A stretch of 6,830 bases of DNA, taken from the NCBI GenBank assembly GCA_007571105.1, contig RKRZ01000075.1, positions 1 through 6,830 of the forward strand, given 5' to 3'. This DNA is from Gammaproteobacteria bacterium. GTDB taxonomy: Bacteria > Pseudomonadota > Gammaproteobacteria > Poriferisulfidales > Poriferisulfidaceae. Position 1 is the first letter of the stretch. The number at the start of each line of letters is the position of its first letter. A program made the translations under genes and the position numbers. This document shows positions 1-5,543 of this stretch, one piece after another. Below the pieces are notes generated by a model. It saw only the letters and a list, made by a program, of their open reading frames with translations. It had not been told where the DNA came from and made no database searches.

Positions 1-250
1 CCGTAGCGTTCGAGGCGCTCTGATGTACCCGGCGGCTGGTTGGCGATGACGCCGAGTTTGTATCGGTCCGCAAGGCGTGCGAGAAGTCGCTGTGCCTGCG
101 GGTATGGGGATTCTAGTTCTTTCGGATACCTGCCGGAGCTGCGCACGAACGCTATGACATCTTCGTCTTTTGTGAAAGCGAGCAGGACATTGAGAAACGG
201 ATTTGGATCGAAGCGCGCTGAAGACGCCTCTAATGCCTCACGCAGATCGG
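1..250 (-). pseudogene. HAD-superfamily hydrolase, internal fragment, cut at both ends
   Basis: Read on the minus strand from about 250 down to 1, one frame stays open and gives a natural-looking protein. It includes NPFLNVLLAF near 173-202, PYPQAQRLLARLADRY near 56-103, then KLGVIANQPPGTSERLERY ending at position 3, and runs off the left edge. The hydrophobic strand GVIANQ followed by a GT-ERL helix matches the motif II region of HAD (haloacid dehalogenase-like) phosphatases/hydrolases, in a clade where Asn replaces the usual Ser/Thr. Motif I (DxD) and motifs III and IV are not in view, so substrate and activity cannot be stated. Of its nine Leu codons in 3-209, five are CTC and none TTG, whereas the first ~195 codons of the adjoining gatA contain no CTC. 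The upstream end of the similarity cannot be fixed; the break to gatA lies between about 210 and 265. I infer a foreign or misjoined fragment, perhaps of Firmicute type. Confidence 0.72.
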
Positions 251-264
251 ATACGGATGCGGTG

Positions 265-1524
265 ATGCCGCTTGCGGGAATTCCTGTTGCGCACAAGGAC
301 ATTTTCTGCACTGAAGGAATCAGAACCAGCTGCGGCTCGCGAATGCTGGACAATTTCATCGCCCCCTACGATGCCACCATAGTCGAGCGCCTGGATGCGG
401 CTGGTGCTGTGAGTGTGGGCAAGACCAACATGGACGAATTCGCCATGGGATCGTCCAACGAAACCAGTTTTTATGGACCGGTGCGCAATCCTTGGGATAC
501 CGAGCGGGTGCCGGGCGGTTCCAGTGGCGGTTCGGCCGCGGCGGTGGCGGCGCGGCTGGTGCCGGCGGCGACGGCGACGGATACGGGGGGCTCGATTCGT
601 CAGCCGGCCGCATTCTGCGGCGTGACCGGGCTGAAGCCCACGTATGGCCGGGTTTCGCGCTACGGCATGGTGGCCTATGCGTCCAGCCTGGATCAGGGGG
701 GCGTGATTGGCGCAAGTGCTGAAGACTGCGCCTTGTTGCTGGGCGCTATGGCCGGCTTTGATGAGCGGGATTCGACCTGTGTGGAGCATCCGGTGTCGGA
801 TTATCTGGCCGAATTAGACTCTCCGCTGGAATCTTTGCGCATTGCCTTGCCGAAAGAGTTTTTTGACGACCGCCTGGATGCGCGCATTCGGGCATCCATC
901 GAGGAAGCGGTAGCGTTTTGGGAGCGTCAGGGTGCCCGCCTGGTCGAGGTATCGCTGCCGAATTTGCCGCTTGCGACGCCGGCTTATTACGTGATTGCTT
1001 CTGCCGAATGCTCCTCGAATTTGGCGCGTTACGATGGGGTGCGCTACGGTCATCGTTGCGCGGACCCGGAGAATCTGGATGATCTGTTTTGCCGTTCGCG
1101 CGAAGAGGGATTCGGCGCTGAAGTTCGGCGGCGCATTATGCTTGGGACTTATGCCTTGTCTGCAGGGTACTATCAAGCCTACTACGGAAAGGCGCAACGA
1201 GTTCGGCAATTGATTCGTCAAGACTTTCAGGAAGTTTTTGAGCAGGCGGATGTAATTGCCGCGCCGGTTTCCCCGGTGTTGCCCTTTTTGCTGGGCGAGA
1301 AACTCGAGGATCCGGTAGAGATGTATCTGATTGATTGTTATACGATTCCGGTCAATTTGGCCGGCTTGCCCGGGCTGTCAATACCGACGCGCCCGATCGA
1401 CGGATTGCCCACCGCTGTACAGTTGATTGGCAATTATTTCGATGAAGCGCGCATGTTGCGCTGGGGCCATGTCTGGCAGCAGGAGACAGATTGGCACCGC
1501 CAGGTCCCGCCGGAGTTCGCATGA
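265..1524 (+). CDS. gatA: Glutamyl/aspartyl-tRNA amidotransferase subunit A, native N-terminus missing
   Basis: GatA is the glutaminase subunit of GatCAB. It releases ammonia from glutamine, and GatB uses it to convert Glu-tRNA(Gln) or Asp-tRNA(Asn) in the cytoplasm. GatA similarity starts at PLAGIPVAHKDIFC (268 on). The amidase Ser-cisSer-Lys triad is present: Lys of HKD (295-297), cis-Ser of GGSSGGS (520-522) and nucleophile Ser of TGGSIRQPA (592-594). The C-terminal core (NLAGLPGLSIP, VQLIGNYF) is complete. The forward frame is open from position 7 with candidate starts TTG 40 and ATG 46, but codons before about 262 are Arg/Ser-rich and look nothing like a GatA N-terminus; that DNA reads as a HAD hydrolase on the other strand. 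I therefore give the first ATG inside the homologous part, which is not claimed as the native start. About 75 native residues, the true start and gatC are absent. The stop overlaps gatB by ATGA. Confidence 0.93.
   Translation: MPLAGIPVAHKDIFCTEGIRTSCGSRMLDNFIAPYDATIVERLDAAGAVSVGKTNMDEFAMGSSNETSFYGPVRNPWDTERVPGGSSGGSAAAVAARLVPAATATDTGGSIRQPAAFCGVTGLKPTYGRVSRYGMVAYASSLDQGGVIGASAEDCALLLGAMAGFDERDSTCVEHPVSDYLAELDSPLESLRIALPKEFFDDRLDARIRASIEEAVAFWERQGARLVEVSLPNLPLATPAYYVIASAECSSNLARYDGVRYGHRCADPENLDDLFCRSREEGFGAEVRRRIMLGTYALSAGYYQAYYGKAQRVRQLIRQDFQEVFEQADVIAAPVSPVLPFLLGEKLEDPVEMYLIDCYTIPVNLAGLPGLSIPTRPIDGLPTAVQLIGNYFDEARMLRWGHVWQQETDWHRQVPPEFA
1512..1515 (+). promoter_or_regulatory. Ribosome binding site of gatB
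   Basis: GGAG lies 5 nt before the ATG at 1521, inside the end of gatA. It supports that ATG over the in-frame upstream start at 1491, which would add ten residues (MAPPGPAGVR) antisense to nothing and foreign to the GatB family. Confidence 0.6.
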
Positions 1525-2951
1525 CTGACTGGGAAACCGTAATCGGGCTGGAAATTCACGCCCAACTGTCCACGCAAAGCAAGCTGTTTTCGGCCGCCTC
1601 AACGCGCTATGGGGCGGAGCCCAATCGTCAGGCCTGCGGCGTTGATCTGGCTCTGCCGGGCGTATTGCCGGTTGCTAACCGCGACGCCGTTCGCATGGCG
1701 GTGCGCTTTGGATTGGCCATTGGCGCCCGAATCTGCTCGCCTTGTGTTTTTGCGCGCAAGAATTACTTTTATCCGGATTTGCCGCGCGGCTATCAGATCA
1801 GTCAGTATGAGCAGCCGATTGTCGAAGGAGGTGTCATTGAGATGGAATTATCCGATGGCAGCCGTCGCAGCATTGACTTGACTCGTGCCCACTTGGAAGA
1901 GGATGCCGGAAAACTGCTGCATGAGGAATATGCGAGCGAAAGCGCCGTGGATCTCAATCGCGCAGGCGTTCCATTGATGGAAATTGTCTCGGAGCCGCAA
2001 TTGCGCAGTCCCGAAGAAGCTTCCGCCTACATGCGCACCCTGCATGGCATCGTCACGTGTCTGGGCGTGTGCGACGGCAATCTGGAGCAGGGTTCTTTTC
2101 GCTGCGATGCAAACATTTCCCTGCGCCCACGCGGCGAAACCGAGTTGGGCGTCAAGGTTGAAATCAAGAACATCAACTCATTTCGATTCGTTGAGCGCGC
2201 TCTGCGCTACGAGCAACAACGCCAGATCGAGGTGCTCGAGAGCGGCGGCACACTGGTGCAGGAGACACGCCAATATGACGCGGGGAGCCATTGCACCCGA
2301 CCGATGCGCGAGAAGGAGTTTGCTGACGACTACCGTTATTTTCCGGATCCCGATTTGCTGCCCGTCGTGGTTGAAGAAGCCATGATCGAAGAGTTGGCGG
2401 CCAGTTTGCCGGAATTGCCGCTGCAACTGAAGGATCGGCTCGTGGATCAATTCTCTTTGTCACCAGAGATGGCAACGCAACTGGCGCAAACGCGCTATTT
2501 GGCCCAGTACTTTGAAGCAGTGGTACAAGCGGGAGCGGATCCCATGCTGGCGGGCAAGTGGGTCACGGGTGTATTGGCGCAGATGCGAAAACGAGACCAG
2601 GGAAGTGAAGATATTCCCCTCAGTGCGGAATCATTGGCGGGTCTGCTGCAACTGCTTGCAGCAGGCGAGGTGTCGAATTCGGCGGCAAAGACTGTGCTCG
2701 AATCGATGTGGAAGGAAGGGGGAGAGGCTGAGGCGGTGGTAGACCGATTGGGCTTGCGACAAGTCGGCCAAGGCGAGGAATTGGATCAGTGGGTCGAAGA
2801 AGTGCTGGCCGCGCACCCGGATGAAGTTGCGCAATATCGTGGCGGCAAAACCAAGTTGCTGGGCTTTTTTGTCGGTCAGGTCATGAAGGCCTCGCAGGGC
2901 AAGGTGGAACCGCAGCAGGTCAATGAGCGCCTGCGCGACAAGTTGCAGTGA
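1521..2951 (+). CDS. gatB: Aspartyl/glutamyl-tRNA(Asn/Gln) amidotransferase subunit B
   Basis: GatB is the kinase/transamidase subunit of GatCAB. It phosphorylates the misacylated Glu or Asp on tRNA with ATP, then amidates it with ammonia channelled from GatA. The product has 476 residues, the usual length. The N-terminal cradle domain opens with VIGLEIHAQL (residues 7-16), whose Glu and His belong to the Mg/ATP site. It continues with FYPDLPRGYQISQYEQPI, HLEEDAGK, DLNRAGVPLMEIVSEP, FRCDANISLRP and VEIKNINSF (213-221). A helical section and a YqeY-like tRNA-binding tail (roughly residues 330-476) follow. No frameshift or missing block is seen. The ATG at 1521 overlaps the gatA stop (ATGA) and has a GGAG box, so translation is probably coupled to gatA. 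The intact gene suggests the host's own amidotransferase is functional and the gatA defect is local. Confidence 0.97.
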   Translation: MTDWETVIGLEIHAQLSTQSKLFSAASTRYGAEPNRQACGVDLALPGVLPVANRDAVRMAVRFGLAIGARICSPCVFARKNYFYPDLPRGYQISQYEQPIVEGGVIEMELSDGSRRSIDLTRAHLEEDAGKLLHEEYASESAVDLNRAGVPLMEIVSEPQLRSPEEASAYMRTLHGIVTCLGVCDGNLEQGSFRCDANISLRPRGETELGVKVEIKNINSFRFVERALRYEQQRQIEVLESGGTLVQETRQYDAGSHCTRPMREKEFADDYRYFPDPDLLPVVVEEAMIEELAASLPELPLQLKDRLVDQFSLSPEMATQLAQTRYLAQYFEAVVQAGADPMLAGKWVTGVLAQMRKRDQGSEDIPLSAESLAGLLQLLAAGEVSNSAAKTVLESMWKEGGEAEAVVDRLGLRQVGQGEELDQWVEEVLAAHPDEVAQYRGGKTKLLGFFVGQVMKASQGKVEPQQVNERLRDKLQ

Positions 2952-2973
2952 TTGACATGATGGTCGCTAAAAT
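2943..2973 (+). promoter_or_regulatory. Possible weak promoter for hemB
   Basis: TAAAAT at 2968-2973 resembles a -10 box, and TTGCAG at 2943-2948 could serve as a -35 box with a long 19-bp spacer. A start near 2980 would leave a leader of about 24 nt before the hemB ATG. A perfect TTGACA at 2952-2957 is only 10 bp from the -10 candidate and cannot pair with it. The 52-bp gap is small enough that read-through from gatB is equally possible. Confidence 0.25.
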
Positions 2974-2994
2974 GTGGTGTTGCTGACCACTTGC

Positions 2995-2998
2995 AAGG
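2995..2998 (+). promoter_or_regulatory. Ribosome binding site of hemB
   Basis: AAGG sits 5 nt before the ATG at 3004. It favours this start over the GTG at 2974, which has no comparable box and would add ten residues not expected in HemB. A small inverted repeat, GTGGT (2974-2978) with ACCAC (2986-2990), lies just upstream. Confidence 0.5.
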
Positions 2999-3003
2999 TT
3001 CCG

Positions 3004-4005
3004 ATGAATCCTTCACCTGCATTTCCCCAGCTGCGCATGCGCCGGATGCGTGGGGATGACTTTTCGCGCCGTCTGATGCGTGAGCATGTCCTCACCCCTG
3101 ACGATTTGATCCAGCCCTTGTTCGTGCAGGAAGGCGAAGGGCTGAGCGCCGCGATTCCTTCGCTGCCGGACATTCATCGCCTGAGCGTGGACCTCGTGTG
3201 CGAACGGGCGCAGGAATTGTCGCGCCTTGGCATTCCCGCTGTGGCGCTGTTTCCAGTGATTGAAAAAGAGCTCAAATCTGCCGAGGCCGGTGAGGCGACC
3301 AATCCCGAAGGCCTGATTCCTCGCGCTATTCGCGCGCTGAAAGAAGCGGTTCCGGAGTTGGGGGTCATTGCCGATGTGGCTCTGGACCCGTACACCTCAC
3401 ACGGTCAGGATGGGGTGCTGGATTCTTCGGGCGAGATTGCCAACGACATGACCGTGGAAATTCTCACCTTGCAGGCGCTCTGTTGCGCTGAGGCCGGTGC
3501 GGATATTGTGGCGCCGTCCGACATGATGGACGGGCGCGTGCGTGCAATCCGGCAGGAGTTGGAAGCGCAAGGCTACTCCCGGGTGAGGATTCTGGCGTAT
3601 GCTGCCAAATATGCCTCATCCTTCTACGGTCCGTTCCGGGATGCGGTGGGTTCGGCGGAGAACCTTGGCAATGCCGATAAATTCAGTTATCAGATGGACC
3701 CTGCCAATAGCGATGAAGCGCTGCGCGAGGTGGCGCTGGACCTGGAAGAAGGCGCCGATATGGTGATGATCAAGCCGGGGTTGCCATATCTGGATGTATT
3801 GCGGCGCGTCAAGGAACGTTTTGGGGCTCCGACGTTTGCCTATCACGTCAGCGGTGAATATGCCATGCTGAAGGCTGCGGCAGAACGTGGCTGGCTCGAT
3901 GAGCGGGCTTGTATGTTGGAGTCGTTGTTGGCGTTCAAGCGTGCCGGTGCAGATGCGATCCTGACGTATGCGGCTGGAGAAGTCGCTGCATGGCTCTCGG
4001 AGTAG
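3004..4005 (+). CDS. hemB: Delta-aminolevulinic acid dehydratase (porphobilinogen synthase)
   Basis: HemB condenses two 5-aminolevulinate molecules into porphobilinogen, the first common step to haem and other tetrapyrroles, as a cytoplasmic oligomer. The product has 333 residues, normal for the family. Both active-site lysines are present 55 residues apart: K202 in AYAAKYASSFYGPFR and K257 (the Schiff-base lysine) in MVMIKPGLPYLD. The metal-site segment DVALDPYTSHGQDG (124-137) has aspartates where Zn-dependent enzymes such as E. coli's carry three cysteines, so this is the Mg-type/Asp-rich class seen in Pseudomonas. SGEYAMLKAAAERGWLD and the C-terminal ADAILTYAA are also family hallmarks. 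The ATG at 3004 is chosen for its AAGG box and because the reading aligns with FPQLRMRRMRGDDFSRRL at the usual distance. The gene starts 52 bp after gatB and ends 4 bp before aroE. Confidence 0.97.
   Translation: MNPSPAFPQLRMRRMRGDDFSRRLMREHVLTPDDLIQPLFVQEGEGLSAAIPSLPDIHRLSVDLVCERAQELSRLGIPAVALFPVIEKELKSAEAGEATNPEGLIPRAIRALKEAVPELGVIADVALDPYTSHGQDGVLDSSGEIANDMTVEILTLQALCCAEAGADIVAPSDMMDGRVRAIRQELEAQGYSRVRILAYAAKYASSFYGPFRDAVGSAENLGNADKFSYQMDPANSDEALREVALDLEEGADMVMIKPGLPYLDVLRRVKERFGAPTFAYHVSGEYAMLKAAAERGWLDERACMLESLLAFKRAGADAILTYAAGEVAAWLSE
3999..4002 (+). promoter_or_regulatory. Ribosome binding site deciding a TTG start for aroE
   Basis: GGAG, in the last codons of hemB, stands 4 nt before TTG 4007 and 7 nt before TTG 4010. 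No such box precedes the upstream in-frame ATG at 3968. The box supports a TTG start and suggests that ribosomes finishing hemB reinitiate on aroE. Confidence 0.55.
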
Positions 4006-4009
4006 ATTG

Positions 4010-4828
4010 TTGAGGCGCTACGCCGTCGTTGGGCACCCAGTGGCCCACAGTCTGTCGCCGGTCATTCATGCGGTATTTGCGACGCACGAGGGTGTGGATT
4101 TGCAGTATTCGCAGATGGATGTCGAAGAAGCGGACCTGGAATCGGCGGTTCGGAAGTTTTTTGCCTCCGGGGGCGATGGGCTCAACGTGACGCTGCCACA
4201 TAAGCAGGCGGCGCTTCAATTGGTAGACCATGCAAGCTCGCGCGCCGAGGAGGCTGGTGCAGTGAATTGGCTGGCAATGGATGGGGACGATCTGGTTGGG
4301 GATAACACGGATGGCAGTGGGTTGGTTCGTGATCTCCAGGAGAATCTGGGTCTGGAACTTTCGGCTCAGCGTATTCTGATTCTGGGTGCAGGAGGCGCGG
4401 CGCGAGGGATTTTGGGTCCCCTGCTTGACTGTGCGCCGATGTCGGTGACGCTGGCAAACCGAACTCCAGAGCGTGCCAAAGCTTTGGCGGAGGCGTTTGC
4501 GATGCGTGGCGCAGTTGCCGCGTGTGGTCTGGAGGCTTTGGGAAATGAGGAATTCAATCTGATCCTCAATGCAACGGCGAGTGCGTGGTCCGACTCAGGG
4601 CTGGATTTGCCAAAGGGGATGGTAGCGCAGCAGGGGATTTGTTACGACCTGATGTATGGGCCGGAGACAGACTTTCAGAAATGGGCAAAAGAGGCAGGTT
4701 GCGAATGCATCTTCGATGGCCTCGGGATGCTGCTGGAGCAGGCGGCAGAAAGTTTCAATCTGTGGCACGGCGCGCGTGCGAATGTGACGGCGGCGCGTGC
4801 GGCAATCAGGGGCAGTCAGGCCCCGTAG
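4010..4828 (+). CDS. aroE: Shikimate dehydrogenase (NADP+)
   Basis: AroE reduces 3-dehydroshikimate to shikimate with NADPH, the fourth step of the common aromatic pathway. With the TTG at 4010 the product has 272 residues, the same length as E. coli AroE as I recall it. The N-terminal substrate domain has YAVVGHPVAHSLSPVIHA (shikimate-binding Ser pair), NVTLPHK with catalytic Lys 65, and DNTDGSGLVRDL with catalytic Asp 101. The Rossmann domain follows: LILGAGGAARGIL glycine loop, NRTPERA for the NADP phosphate, then YDLMYGPETDF and DGLGMLLEQAAESFNLW. One small variation is AVNW where AVNT is usual. Alternative starts are TTG 4007 and ATG 3968; the last would overlap hemB by 38 bp and lacks a ribosome binding site. 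The gene is almost certainly co-transcribed with hemB. Its 3' end overlaps convergent pyrE by 13 bp. Confidence 0.95.
   Translation: MRRYAVVGHPVAHSLSPVIHAVFATHEGVDLQYSQMDVEEADLESAVRKFFASGGDGLNVTLPHKQAALQLVDHASSRAEEAGAVNWLAMDGDDLVGDNTDGSGLVRDLQENLGLELSAQRILILGAGGAARGILGPLLDCAPMSVTLANRTPERAKALAEAFAMRGAVAACGLEALGNEEFNLILNATASAWSDSGLDLPKGMVAQQGICYDLMYGPETDFQKWAKEAGCECIFDGLGMLLEQAAESFNLWHGARANVTAARAAIRGSQAP
4809..4824. other. Small GC hairpin in the aroE/pyrE convergent overlap
   Basis: GGGGC (4809-4813) and GCCCC (4820-4824) form a perfect 5-bp inverted repeat with a 6-nt loop. The pyrE stop (4816-4818 on the minus strand) lies in the loop and the aroE stop (4826-4828) follows the stem. Neither strand has a T-run after it, so it is not a standard intrinsic terminator. 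It may slow polymerases meeting head-on, or be chance. Confidence 0.3.
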
Positions 4829-5469
4829 CGCTCAAGATAAGTCTCGACCTGGCCGTGAAACTGTTGGTACTGAGGCGCATCCTGCAACAGTCGCCGAAAA
4901 TCTTGGGCGCGGACAATTGCATGCACCGGCATATCACACTGTTCCGCCAATTCCTGCGCGGCCGATTGTCCGCCGTCTTGCCCTTGCTCTCCCCGATCGA
5001 GCAGCACCAGCAAGCCCGCTACCGTGGCGCCGCTGTCACGAATCAAATCCACCGAAGCCCGCACGGTCATTCCCGAGGAAATCACGTCGTCAATCAACAG
5101 CACACGGCCTTCAAGAGGAGCGCCGAACGTATGTCCGGCATCGCCGTGCATCTTGGCCTCCTTGCGGTCAAAGGCGACCGGCGTCGGTCGATCGTACAAT
5201 TGATGCAAGGCGCAGGCCATCGCGCTTGCCAGTGGAATGCCTTTGTAGGCCGGGCCAAACAGCATGCCGAAGTCAATTTCAGCGGCAATCGCTGCGTGCG
5301 CGTAGCAGGCGCCAACACGGCTCAGCGCCGTCCCGTCATTCAGAGCGCCTGCGCTGAAGAAATAAGGGCTTTGTCGACCCGACTTCAAAGTGAAATCGCC
5401 AAACTTCAGGCATTCATATTCCAGCGCCAATTGCAGGAACTCGCGCTGATAATCTGCCGAGGAATTCAT
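4816..5469 (-). CDS. pyrE: Orotate phosphoribosyltransferase
   Basis: PyrE joins orotate to PRPP to give orotidine 5'-monophosphate, the fifth step of de novo UMP synthesis, as a cytoplasmic dimer. The product has 217 residues, close to E. coli's 213. The N-terminal hood has LKFGDFTLKSGRQSPYFF (residues 21-38), the flexible catalytic loop is FDRKEAKMHGD (100-110), and the PRPP-binding motif is LLIDDVISSGMT (124-135). FGPAYKGIPLA also matches the family. The ATG at 5469 is chosen because it puts DYQREFLQLAL at the usual distance from the start; a TTG at 5487 would add six residues. No Shine-Dalgarno box precedes either, so initiation may be weak or leaderless. It converges on aroE with a 13-bp overlap and diverges from the exonuclease gene. 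A long open plus-strand frame across this gene is only its antisense. Confidence 0.97.
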   Translation of the reverse strand: MNSSADYQREFLQLALEYECLKFGDFTLKSGRQSPYFFSAGALNDGTALSRVGACYAHAAIAAEIDFGMLFGPAYKGIPLASAMACALHQLYDRPTPVAFDRKEAKMHGDAGHTFGAPLEGRVLLIDDVISSGMTVRASVDLIRDSGATVAGLLVLLDRGEQGQDGGQSAAQELAEQCDMPVHAIVRAQDFRRLLQDAPQYQQFHGQVETYLERYGA

Positions 5470-5543
5470 ATAGCGGTGAGGGGCCAAAGAGAGGCGCTTG
5501 TGACGTCGCTATCATACTGCCTTGCAAATTTTAGGAAGAGGGT
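5470..5543. promoter_or_regulatory. Divergent pyrE / exonuclease III intergenic promoter region
   Basis: This 74-bp gap must hold the start signals of two divergent genes. TATCATA at 5510-5516 reads TATCAT on the plus strand and TATGAT on the minus strand, both -10-like, and the minus one would give pyrE a leader of about 35 nt. No convincing -35 box is found for either. No terminator-like structure is seen. Confidence 0.4.
5533..5538 (+). promoter_or_regulatory. Ribosome binding site of the exonuclease III gene
   Basis: AGGAAG, with the AGGA core ending 7 nt before the ATG at 5544, is a strong Shine-Dalgarno match. It contrasts with divergent pyrE, which has none. Confidence 0.65.

Noticed and set aside
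553..576. Two glycines usual in the GatA amidase signature appear as Arg and Ala (AARLVPAATATDTGGS)
   Set aside because: The positions tolerate these residues in the general amidase signature and the Ser-cisSer-Lys triad is intact, so no loss of function is claimed.
535..590. GC-rich low-complexity run of GCG/GGC codons
   Set aside because: It encodes the Ala/Gly-rich amidase core expected here; not a repeat element.
238..789. A 183-codon minus-strand open frame inside gatA
   Set aside because: His/Arg-rich antisense of the conserved amidase core; no family resemblance, no start signal.
1491..1520. Upstream GatB start extending the protein by ten residues
   Set aside because: ATG 1521 has a GGAG box at 5 nt, overlaps the gatA stop in the usual ATGA way, and begins with the normal TDWETVIGLEIHAQL-like GatB start.
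2952..2957. Perfect TTGACA -35 hexamer just after the gatB stop
   Set aside because: No -10-like hexamer at 16-18 bp; the only candidate, TAAAAT, is 10 bp away.
2974..3003. GTG start giving HemB ten extra residues
   Set aside because: No ribosome binding site before it, and ATG 3004 has AAGG at the right distance and fits the family's usual N-terminal length.
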